Source: an uncultured Acidimicrobiaceae bacterium
GTDB taxonomy: Bacteria > Actinomycetota > Acidimicrobiia > Acidimicrobiales > UBA10347
Direction: 5' to 3'
NCBI GenBank assembly: GCA_905182135.1
Contig: CAJJAG010000007.1
Coordinates: 33,596 to 97,595 of the forward strand
Length of the DNA stretch: 64,000 bases
Made by a program: the position numbers and the translations under genes. Below, in pieces: positions 6,941-14,520 of the stretch; position 1 is the stretch's first letter; each line of letters starts with the position of its first letter. Below the pieces are notes generated by a model that saw only the letters and a program-made list of their open reading frames with translations, had not been told where the DNA came from and ran no database searches.

Positions 6941-8320
6941 ATGGATAATCCTGTGATCGCTGCATCGACACAGCGCCAAATCGGCTACGTCATAACAGGC
7001 ATCGTCCTGTTGGCAATGGCTGTTTATTGGCTGTTTAACTGGCTCGAAGGTCGTCATGAGACGGGTGCCGAGGTCGAGCTTGCAGCTAACCGAAAAGAAG
7101 CTATGTCCGACGAGGAGATGGAGACGAAGCGTCTCGATCTTTCGCTAACCGGCGGATTGGTTACATTGACCATCATCGCCCTTGCCCTGCCGCTTTACTG
7201 GCTGGGCGAGCCAGGGCGCCAAGAGGGTTTGGTCGATTTTACCGATACCCAATCGGTCGCTCAAGGTGGCGAGTTGTACGAGGCGAACTGCGCCCAATGC
7301 CACGGTTCAGCCAACGGCGACGGCGGTATTGCTGCGGACTTCAGCCTGGTAGACACCAACGGTGTCTTCGTTGAACGCGTCCAATGGACCGCTCCTTCCT
7401 TGGGAGCGGTGCTCGATCGCTTCAGCTATGACGAGCTCAAGTACGTATTGAACTACGGGCGACAAAATTCGCCCATGCCTGCATGGGGCGCCCCTGGTGG
7501 TGGCGCAATGACTGTCCAGCAGATCGACAAGGTCATCGCGTATCTATCGGCCGAACAGAAGTCGCCCGAGGAGATTGCTAAGGGCGTTGACTCTGGGCTT
7601 GCTGGTGCAGCGCTATTTAAGGCCCGCCAAGACAATGCAGCTATTTACAGTGAGCAGTTGCGGTTAACCGCCCAGATTCAAGACCTCGAAGACGACCTGG
7701 CTGAGATGGACTCCGACTCTGGCGAGGCATCAAACCTGGCGGCTGAGATCATCGTATTGACTGCGGTCAAGAAGGACCTTGCGAACGAATTATCTTCACT
7801 GGCAGATTCGATCCTGCTGGCATCAGAATCGGATCAACTGCTCGAAGGTGAATTGTTGTTTAACAACCCAGCCGCTGGTGGTGCCTACGGTTGCGCCCGT
7901 TGCCACAGCGCTGGTTATAGCTACAACGCCAACGACTACCCCGACAACCCGCTCATCGATCCGGTTCTCAATGGCGGCGGTGGCTTTGGACCGAGCCTGC
8001 TGGGCGTGCGAGACCAGTTTGAAACGTCGTTAGAGATGGAAGCGTTCATCTTCAGCGGCAGCGAAAACGGTATTGCGTACGGGGTCTACGGCCAGGGCGA
8101 TGGCGGTGGCCAGATGCCGGGCTTTGGTAAGTGCTGGGCCGAGAGCGATGCTGTTGGCGTCGTCCCTCGTATTGAGCTCGACCGGATTACCGGTCACTGC
8201 GCAGGCACCAATGTGATCTCGCTCGAAGCACATGATGGCGAAATCATCGCTCGCGATGGGATTCTGACTCCAGAACAGATCCAGGCCATCGTGGCCTACG
8301 AAAGGTCACTCGACTCATGA
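6941..8320 (+). CDS. Membrane-bound diheme cytochrome c
   Basis: 459 residues. Two membrane helices at about 13-33 and 68-90 are followed by two cytochrome c domains: CAQCH at 117-121 and CARCH at 318-322. Between them, residues about 225-295 are helical, charged and rich in Leu/Glu/Asp, probably a coiled coil that separates the heme domains. The second domain has Gly-rich insertions and two further Cys near the C-terminus (GKCWAES and GHCAGT) that could form a disulfide. It is the expected electron acceptor from the Rieske protein, analogous to the diheme QcrC of actinobacteria but with a different architecture. The stop overlaps the next start (ATGA). Confidence 0.88.
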   Translation: MDNPVIAASTQRQIGYVITGIVLLAMAVYWLFNWLEGRHETGAEVELAANRKEAMSDEEMETKRLDLSLTGGLVTLTIIALALPLYWLGEPGRQEGLVDFTDTQSVAQGGELYEANCAQCHGSANGDGGIAADFSLVDTNGVFVERVQWTAPSLGAVLDRFSYDELKYVLNYGRQNSPMPAWGAPGGGAMTVQQIDKVIAYLSAEQKSPEEIAKGVDSGLAGAALFKARQDNAAIYSEQLRLTAQIQDLEDDLAEMDSDSGEASNLAAEIIVLTAVKKDLANELSSLADSILLASESDQLLEGELLFNNPAAGGAYGCARCHSAGYSYNANDYPDNPLIDPVLNGGGGFGPSLLGVRDQFETSLEMEAFIFSGSENGIAYGVYGQGDGGGQMPGFGKCWAESDAVGVVPRIELDRITGHCAGTNVISLEAHDGEIIARDGILTPEQIQAIVAYERSLDS

Positions 8321-9609
8321 TGGGCATGATCGACATCATCGCCGGCCTCGGCTGGGACCCTGAAATACGTGGTCTTCTTACCGTTGCGCTCGGCCTGGCC
8401 GTGCTCGCTGGTTCGGTATGGCTGCTACTCGTTACCAATACCGGAACCCGTCTGGGCTCGCTCATTGCGCTCGCAGGTTTTTGGGGCTGGCTGTTTGTTA
8501 TGGGCATCTTCTGGTGGATCTACGGCATTGGCTGGGCTGGCTCGCTGCCTACCTGGGAAGTCCAAGACGTGTTCATTGACGCTCCTGGCGCTGAGGTCGA
8601 AGGACTGCAGGAGGCCTTTGTTGGCAACGTCGACGATCTTCCTGATGGCAACTGCTTCAACGGCGACATCTTTCCGCTCGCGGATGGCGTTGGTTCGATG
8701 TCGCTTGATGCGACCTCGACCCGCTGGGCTCTCTGCACGCCACGTGCTATAGCGCTTGTTTCGGCCTATCCCAGTGCCGAACGCGAGTCGATCATTCGTC
8801 AGTTGTTAAATCCCCAAGGCGAGAATTCTAAGGTTGATCGAGTCGTCAACCGGCTCTTTGGTACCCCAATGGCGGAACCGCAAGAGATGCTCAACGCGCT
8901 GACCAGCAGCCAGCGCGACGAGGTCTTCGATGAGCTTGTGCGCTTCCGGACCGAAGAACTCCGTCAAGGTGTCATAGATTCAAACGACTTCCTTGGGCCC
9001 GACGATCCGCGTTATATCGAAGGCGATGCGTTGGCCGTAGCTCAAGACGAAGCGGTGGCCAATGCCATGCTACGTATCGATGACATATCGCTCAGCCAGC
9101 TCGAAGCGCTCGCTCCCCAGGTAAATGAGTGGGCCGAACAAGCGGGACTGATTCGGCTGAGTGGCTGGAATCTCCAGTCGACATCGCAGTCAGGTGAAGC
9201 GGCGGCTACTGCCGATGCTTTCCTTCGAAACGAACTTTTCCCCGATGGCGACTTCTTGGTGCTCGATGCTTTCCAGCAGGGGGGCAAAGACAAACGCACC
9301 GGAAGCGGGCTTTGGGATCGTGTTTCCCACAAGGTAAGTAGCACCGCACAGATCACGCATCCCACGAACTACACCGTGGTGAACGTGCAACAGACCGTCG
9401 AAAAAATAGCGGACCCATCGAAACCACCGCCGGTACCCGAGATAGATCCAGACCAGCCGACCTATTCCGTCGTGATGACTCGCAACCTGGGTAATTTGCG
9501 TCTGATTCCTGGTCTGTTCACGATCGTGTCACTGATCCTGTTCCTGCTCACCTGCTTGGTGTTGCATTGGCGAGATCTGGGTCTGCGTGAAAAAGGCTTC
9601 GAGTCCTGA
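8317..9609 (+). CDS. Unrecognised membrane protein closing the cytochrome b operon
   Basis: 430 residues, start overlapping the diheme cytochrome stop by four bases, so translationally coupled. Hydrophobic segments lie at about 18-40 and 46-68 (WGWLFVMGIFWWIYGIGW) near the N-terminus and at about 392-416 near the C-terminus. The roughly 320 residues between them are hydrophilic and would lie on one side of the membrane, most likely outside. No Cys-x2-Cys-His, copper or iron-sulfur motif is visible. Family unknown. Conserved position after Rieske and cytochrome c suggests an extra subunit of the complex, or a link between it and complex I encoded immediately downstream. Confidence 0.6.
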   Translation: MMGMIDIIAGLGWDPEIRGLLTVALGLAVLAGSVWLLLVTNTGTRLGSLIALAGFWGWLFVMGIFWWIYGIGWAGSLPTWEVQDVFIDAPGAEVEGLQEAFVGNVDDLPDGNCFNGDIFPLADGVGSMSLDATSTRWALCTPRAIALVSAYPSAERESIIRQLLNPQGENSKVDRVVNRLFGTPMAEPQEMLNALTSSQRDEVFDELVRFRTEELRQGVIDSNDFLGPDDPRYIEGDALAVAQDEAVANAMLRIDDISLSQLEALAPQVNEWAEQAGLIRLSGWNLQSTSQSGEAAATADAFLRNELFPDGDFLVLDAFQQGGKDKRTGSGLWDRVSHKVSSTAQITHPTNYTVVNVQQTVEKIADPSKPPPVPEIDPDQPTYSVVMTRNLGNLRLIPGLFTIVSLILFLLTCLVLHWRDLGLREKGFES

Positions 9610-9661
9610 CCATGTTGTCCTGGGCCCGCACCATGACCGACTGTAGGAAGCGAAACTAACG

Positions 9662-10168
9662 ATGCTGGGTCAATATCTTCCCGTCGTCATGCTGTTTGTG
9701 TTGGGTGTGCTGTTTGCACTGCTCAGCCTGATCGCGTCGCGGCTACTGGCGCCGAACCGCTCGACACCAGTAAAGAGTCTGCCTTATGAGTGTGGCGTGA
9801 GCGGTGGTGCCACTCGGAACCCGATCCGGTTCCCGGTCAAGTTCTTTTTGGTCGCCATGATTTTCATCGTGTTCGACATCGAAGTCATCTTCTTGTACCC
9901 CTACGCACTCGTGTTTAATTATCTCGGCAGCTTCGGCCTTGTTGCGATCGGTATCTTCTCGTTTGCAGTATTCGAGTCGTTTGTGTACCTGATCAGCAAT
10001 GGCGCCTTGGAATGGGGCCCAATTAAGCGAGTTGCTCGCCCGATCAGTCAGGTCACCAGCACCCGCACCACCAGCTCGACGATCCGCCGTGTTGGAACTA
10101 AGGGTCGCGAAGATGGCCAAAAAAGCGCCGAGACCATCGAAGAATTTATCGAACGAGAGGTCGCCTGA
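9662..10168 (+). CDS. nuoA: NADH-quinone oxidoreductase subunit A, copy 1
   Basis: 168 residues, three membrane helices (about 5-28, 60-85, 90-115). The conserved loop PYECGVSG with the quinone-tunnel Cys, and [12 protein letters not shown], identify NuoA. The C-terminal tail is about 45 residues longer than usual and Ser/Thr/Arg rich, with an acidic end. It opens a 14-gene operon and overlaps nuoB by one base. The 52-base gap from the cytochrome operon leaves open whether the two are cotranscribed; GTAGGAAG lies about 12 bases before the ATG. Confidence 0.95.
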   Translation: MLGQYLPVVMLFVLGVLFALLSLIASRLLAPNRSTPVKSLPYECGVSGGATRNPIRFPVKFFLVAMIFIVFDIEVIFLYPYALVFNYLGSFGLVAIGIFSFAVFESFVYLISNGALEWGPIKRVARPISQVTSTRTTSSTIRRVGTKGREDGQKSAETIEEFIEREVA

Positions 10169-10749
10169 TGGGCATCATTAAAGATGTCAAAGACAATGGC
10201 ATGGGTGGCCTTGAATACAATTTCCTGACTGCCAAGATTGAAGATCTGGTTAGCTGGAGCCGGGCCCGCAGCCTGTGGCCAGCCACATTTGGTCTGGCTT
10301 GCTGTGCTATCGAGATGATGGCGACTGGCGGCTCGCACTACGACCTGGCCCGCTTTGGGATGGAAACATTTCGGGCATCTCCACGCCAGGCTGATGTCAT
10401 GATCGTCGCCGGGCGAGTGAGCCAGAAGATGGCACCAGCACTTCGCCAGATCTATGACCAGATGATGGAACCCAAGTGGGTCATCTCGATGGGTGTCTGC
10501 GCATCAAGCGGCGGCATGTTCAACAATTATGCACTGGTTCAAGGTGTCGATCAGATCGTGCCCGTCGACGTCTACGCACCTGGGTGCCCTCCGGGTCCTG
10601 AGACGCTGCTGCATGCAATCGTCACTTTGCACAAGCAGATTGAAACCGGCGAACTTGTTAAGCGTCGCGAAGCAACTGGCGCTGGTGCTGGCATCGTCGT
10701 CGAACAACGTGACGGCCAGAGCGACACGCAGATCGTGCTGAGCCGATGA
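10168..10749 (+). CDS. nuoB: NADH-quinone oxidoreductase subunit B, copy 1
   Basis: 193 residues. Ligands of the terminal cluster N2 are seen: the adjacent Cys pair in LACCAIEMM, the Cys in [10 protein letters not shown] and the Cys in PGCPPGPE. NuoB sits at the junction between peripheral and membrane arms and hands electrons to quinone. The tail after about 160 is Gly/Ala and polar, as in actinobacterial NuoB. Start is ATG in a TGATG overlap with nuoA. Confidence 0.97.
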   Translation: MGIIKDVKDNGMGGLEYNFLTAKIEDLVSWSRARSLWPATFGLACCAIEMMATGGSHYDLARFGMETFRASPRQADVMIVAGRVSQKMAPALRQIYDQMMEPKWVISMGVCASSGGMFNNYALVQGVDQIVPVDVYAPGCPPGPETLLHAIVTLHKQIETGELVKRREATGAGAGIVVEQRDGQSDTQIVLSR

Positions 10750-11261
10750 GTCCAGAGCCGGAGACTGCTGCTACACCAGCTGAACCTGCCACACTCTACG
10801 GCGTCGTTATCTCTGATTCGCCGGGCCAGGTTGTGCTGCACCCAAGTGTTGAGCAGTACCTGCCGACGATCGAGGCCATGAAGGCCGATGGTTATGTATC
10901 GGTCATTGACCTATGCGGTGTCGACTATCTAACTCACGGTGGGCGCTCATTGCCCGAAGGCGTTGCACCCGAACGATTCGAAATCGTTGTCAACATGATT
11001 GCTCATACGGCGCCACGGCGGGCTCGCTTACGAGTCCAGGTTGCCGAATCAGACCCGACCGTGCCCACGCTGTTTGATCTATTCCCCGGTGTCGAAGCCA
11101 TGGAACGCGAAGCCTTTGACATGTTCGGTGTTGTCTTCGAAAACCATCCTGACCCGACCCGGATCTTGATGCCTCCTGATTGGGACGGTCACCCGCTCCG
11201 CAAAGACTTCGGTGTTGGTTCGGTACCCGTGCAGTTCAAGGGCGCGGCTGCGCCCCGTTGA
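10746..11261 (+). CDS. nuoC: NADH-quinone oxidoreductase subunit C, copy 1
   Basis: 171 residues with the NuoC landmarks EREAFDMFG and the ending [12 protein letters not shown]. It is a peripheral-arm scaffold next to NuoD and has no cofactor. Start overlaps the nuoB stop by four bases (ATGA). It is shorter than NuoC-2 of the second operon (239 residues), lacking the latter's acidic repeat tail. Confidence 0.95.
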   Translation: MSPEPETAATPAEPATLYGVVISDSPGQVVLHPSVEQYLPTIEAMKADGYVSVIDLCGVDYLTHGGRSLPEGVAPERFEIVVNMIAHTAPRRARLRVQVAESDPTVPTLFDLFPGVEAMEREAFDMFGVVFENHPDPTRILMPPDWDGHPLRKDFGVGSVPVQFKGAAAPR

Positions 11262-11282
11262 TTATCTTCTTCTTCCAGCCGT

Positions 11283-12593
11283 ATGAGGTTGCACATGACG
11301 CTTCTTGAACAACCAGATCCGATTAACGCCGCCGAGCGTGTCTTCCGTCGCGGCGATGACAGCGCCGTACTGCGCATCAGCGAGGCTGACGCCGAGATGG
11401 TCGAAACGGTCGATATTGATCCGTTGAGCGATGAGCCAATGATTGTCAATATGGGCCCGGTTCACCCTTCAACACACGGTGTGCTTCGGCTTGTCTTGGA
11501 GATGCAAGGCGAACAGGTTCTGCGTTCAAAGCCGGTGATTGGTTACCTGCACACTGGCATGGAAAAGACCGGCGAACAGCTGTCTTATCTGCAGGGTGGC
11601 ACCAATGTGACCCGCATGGATTACGCCTCGCCGTTGTTCAACGAACTGGTATTCTCGCTCGCGACCGAAGAACTACTTGGGATCGAAGTTCCGCCTCGTG
11701 CTCAGTGGATCCGCACCATGATGTGCGAGCTCAATCGCATCTCCTCGCACATGTTGTTCCAAGCAACCAACGGCATGGACGTCGGTGCCGTGTCGATGAT
11801 GCTTTACGGCAACCGACTCCGCGAAGAAACGCTACGCATCCTTGAAAAGATCACTGGTTTGCGAATGAACCACAACTACATCCGCCCAGGCGGGGTAGCC
11901 GTGGATCTTCATGACGGTTGGCGTGAAGACATCGCTGGGTTGATGGATCTGTTACCGCCTCTGATCGATGAGTTCGACGAACTGCTGACTGGCCAACCCA
12001 TCTTCCGCGAGCGCCTGCAAGGCGTTGGCGCCATAAATGCTGAAGAATGCCTGGCACTCGGCGTGACTGGACCTATCTTGCGAGGCTCCGGCTACGCGTG
12101 GGACCTTCGCCGCGACATGCCGTACCTGAACTACGACGAACTCGACTTCGATGTTATTGTTGGCACATACGGCGATTGTTTCGACCGCTATGCCGTGCGC
12201 TTGAACGAAGCTCGCGAATCGATCAAGATCGTGCAGCAGTGCATGGAGAAGATGCCGACAGGTGACTATCGCCTGCAAGACAAGAAGGTCACGCCGCCAC
12301 CACGAGCTCGTATCGACGAGTCGATGGAAGCGTTGATTCACCATTTCAAGATCTTCACCGAGGGATTCAAGGTGCCCGAGGGCGAAGTCTACGTGGCTGT
12401 GGAATCGCCGCGCGGTGAGCTCGGCTGTTACATGGTTAGTGATGGCGGTGCACACCCCTACCGCATGCACATCCGCGCCCCCAGTTTCGTAAACCTGCAA
12501 ACCATGCCGCACATGATGCAAGACGCCCTCGTCGCCGATGTCGTTGCCATTATTAGCTCAGTGGACCCTGTGTTGGGAGAAGTTGACCGCTAA
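11283..12593 (+). CDS. nuoD: NADH-quinone oxidoreductase subunit D, copy 1
   Basis: 436 residues, the 49-kDa subunit forming the quinone pocket with NuoB. The loop NMGPVHPSTHG at about 56-66 contains the quinone-binding His. At 87-94 it reads GYLHTGME, with Thr91 at the position where mitochondrial NDUFS2 has the Arg that NDUFAF7 dimethylates; from memory, mycobacterial NuoD has the same Thr. An ATG at 11295 (MTLLEQ) is an alternative start. The N-terminal 50 residues are an actinobacterial-style extension. Confidence 0.96.
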   Translation: MRLHMTLLEQPDPINAAERVFRRGDDSAVLRISEADAEMVETVDIDPLSDEPMIVNMGPVHPSTHGVLRLVLEMQGEQVLRSKPVIGYLHTGMEKTGEQLSYLQGGTNVTRMDYASPLFNELVFSLATEELLGIEVPPRAQWIRTMMCELNRISSHMLFQATNGMDVGAVSMMLYGNRLREETLRILEKITGLRMNHNYIRPGGVAVDLHDGWREDIAGLMDLLPPLIDEFDELLTGQPIFRERLQGVGAINAEECLALGVTGPILRGSGYAWDLRRDMPYLNYDELDFDVIVGTYGDCFDRYAVRLNEARESIKIVQQCMEKMPTGDYRLQDKKVTPPPRARIDESMEALIHHFKIFTEGFKVPEGEVYVAVESPRGELGCYMVSDGGAHPYRMHIRAPSFVNLQTMPHMMQDALVADVVAIISSVDPVLGEVDR

Positions 12594-13207
12594 TGCCTCG
12601 TTTGTCTGAATCGAATTTGCGTATTGCGCATGAGATCATCAGCCGGTATCCGCGTGCCAAGAGTGCGCTGATTCCGTTGTTGCATCTTTCGCAGGAACAA
12701 GATGGTTACGTCGCCGACGATGCCATGAAGCATCTAGCCGAGCTGTTGGACCTGACCCCGGCTGAAGTACTGGGTACCTGTTCGTTCTACGAGATGTTCA
12801 AGCGTGAACCCGTTGGCGACTACCGCATCAATATCTGCCACGGCATTGCCTGCCATCTGCTTGGTGCCGACGACTTGATCCACCATGCCGAAGAATCCTT
12901 GGGGGTGCGTCAAGGCACCGTGACCGGCGATGGCATCAGCATCGAAGGCGTCGAGTGCATCGCAGCATGCACCGAAGCACCGTGTTTACAGGTCAACTAC
13001 CGCTACATGAATAAGGTAGATAATGCCGGGTTCGATGCTCTCGTTGACGGCATCCGCGACGGCTCAGTCAGCGTTCCTAAACACGGCACGCTCGCTCTGA
13101 CCCGCCAGTCGATATCTGAAGACAAAGCAGCTGGCAACTCGATGGTCGAAAGTAATGATCCTCCGGCCTGGTGGCCCGAGCCCGCAGCTGCTGAAGGTGG
13201 GAACTAG
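12593..13207 (+). CDS. nuoE: NADH-quinone oxidoreductase subunit E, copy 1
   Basis: 204 residues. The thioredoxin-like [2Fe-2S] domain shows CHGIAC and CIAACTEAPC, supplying the four ligands of cluster N1a. The C-terminal 40 residues are a Pro/Ala/Glu tail. With NuoF and NuoG it forms the NADH-oxidising module, which the second operon lacks. Start overlaps nuoD by one base and the stop overlaps the GTG of nuoF by one base. Confidence 0.96.
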   Translation: MPRLSESNLRIAHEIISRYPRAKSALIPLLHLSQEQDGYVADDAMKHLAELLDLTPAEVLGTCSFYEMFKREPVGDYRINICHGIACHLLGADDLIHHAEESLGVRQGTVTGDGISIEGVECIAACTEAPCLQVNYRYMNKVDNAGFDALVDGIRDGSVSVPKHGTLALTRQSISEDKAAGNSMVESNDPPAWWPEPAAAEGGN

Positions 13208-14520
13208 TGCCGTTTGAAAAAGTCGTAACCCGGCGCTTCGATAATCTTGAAGCGCACAAAATCGACACCTATGTCGCAACCGGCGGTTATGCCTCGTTGC
13301 GCAAGGCGCTCGATACGACACCCGAAGCAGTCCACAATGAGGTCAAGGCCGCAAGCGTGCTCGGTCGCGGTGGTGCTGGCTTCCCGGCGGGTGTCAAATG
13401 GGGATTCTGTCCTCCCGGCGTGTGGCCTCGTTATCTCGTAGTAAATGGCGACGAGTCTGAGCCCGGTACATACAAGGACCGCCAACTGCTTGAGCGTGAC
13501 CCGCATCAGGTCATCGAGGGTTGCCTACTTGCGTGTTACGCCGTTGGACTGACCCAATGCTTCTTGTACATTCGCGGCGAAATGGCGCACGCCCAAGAAC
13601 GGGTTGCTGCCGCACTGAATGAGGCCTACGAGGCCGGCTATGTGGGCAAGAACATTCTGGGAACCGACTTCAGTGTCGACATCGTGCTGCATTGGGGCGC
13701 AGGTGCCTACATCGTCGGCGAAGAGACAGCGTTGATTGAAAGCCTCGAAGGCAATCGAGGTATGCCGAGACTAAAGCCCCCGTTCTTCCCCGCAGCTGTG
13801 GGCCTGTACGGCCAGCCGACGATCGTGAACAATGTCGAGACACTGGCCAACCTGCCTTGGATCGTTGAACATGGCGCCGAGGCTTACACCGCAATGGGGG
13901 CCGAGAACTCCAAGGGAACTCGCGTCTTCGCCGTGTCCGGCCATGTGAACAACCCTGGCGTGTTCGAAGTCGAATTCGGAACCACCACATTCCGAGACAT
14001 CATTGAGGGCAGCGACTATGCCGGTGGTGTTCGTGACGGCAAGAAACTCAAAGCGTTCATCCCCGGTGGAGCGTCAGCACCCTGGTTCTTCGAAGAACAC
14101 CTCGATCTACCCCTCGAAAAAACTGCTGTCGACCAGGCCGGATCCATGCTTGGGTCTGGCGCCATCGTGGTCATGGACCAAGACACTGACATGGTCAAGG
14201 CCTGCCATAATTTGGTGCGATTCTTCGCTCGAGAGAGCTGCGGTAAATGCACGCCGTGTCGCGAAGGTACAACCTGGCTCGAACGAATTTTGAGTCGTAT
14301 CATCGCTGGTCACGGTCGGCCCAGTGACCTGTCGTTGCTTACCGAGGTTTGCGAGAACATCAGCCCCGGGATTGCGTGGCCGCCCAAGCAGACAACGATC
14401 TGCCCCCTCGGCCCGTCTGCGGTGTCACCGATCGCCTCGTCGATCGAACGCTTCCGCAATGAGTTCGAGGATTACATCACCCTTTCTGATCGCCGAGTGA
14501 TTCCGGTGGGTGCCGCATGA
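13207..14520 (+). CDS. nuoF: NADH-quinone oxidoreductase subunit F, copy 1
   Basis: 437 residues from GTG in a TAGTG overlap. FMN/NADH-binding sequences GRGGAGFPAG near 54-63 and GDESEPGTYKDR near 81-92 are intact. Cluster N3 ligands are in ESCGKCTPCREG and in TTICPLG near 400. This subunit takes hydride from NADH, so the presence of a complete NuoF shows that operon 1 encodes a true NADH dehydrogenase. Confidence 0.97.
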   Translation: MPFEKVVTRRFDNLEAHKIDTYVATGGYASLRKALDTTPEAVHNEVKAASVLGRGGAGFPAGVKWGFCPPGVWPRYLVVNGDESEPGTYKDRQLLERDPHQVIEGCLLACYAVGLTQCFLYIRGEMAHAQERVAAALNEAYEAGYVGKNILGTDFSVDIVLHWGAGAYIVGEETALIESLEGNRGMPRLKPPFFPAAVGLYGQPTIVNNVETLANLPWIVEHGAEAYTAMGAENSKGTRVFAVSGHVNNPGVFEVEFGTTTFRDIIEGSDYAGGVRDGKKLKAFIPGGASAPWFFEEHLDLPLEKTAVDQAGSMLGSGAIVVMDQDTDMVKACHNLVRFFARESCGKCTPCREGTTWLERILSRIIAGHGRPSDLSLLTEVCENISPGIAWPPKQTTICPLGPSAVSPIASSIERFRNEFEDYITLSDRRVIPVGAA

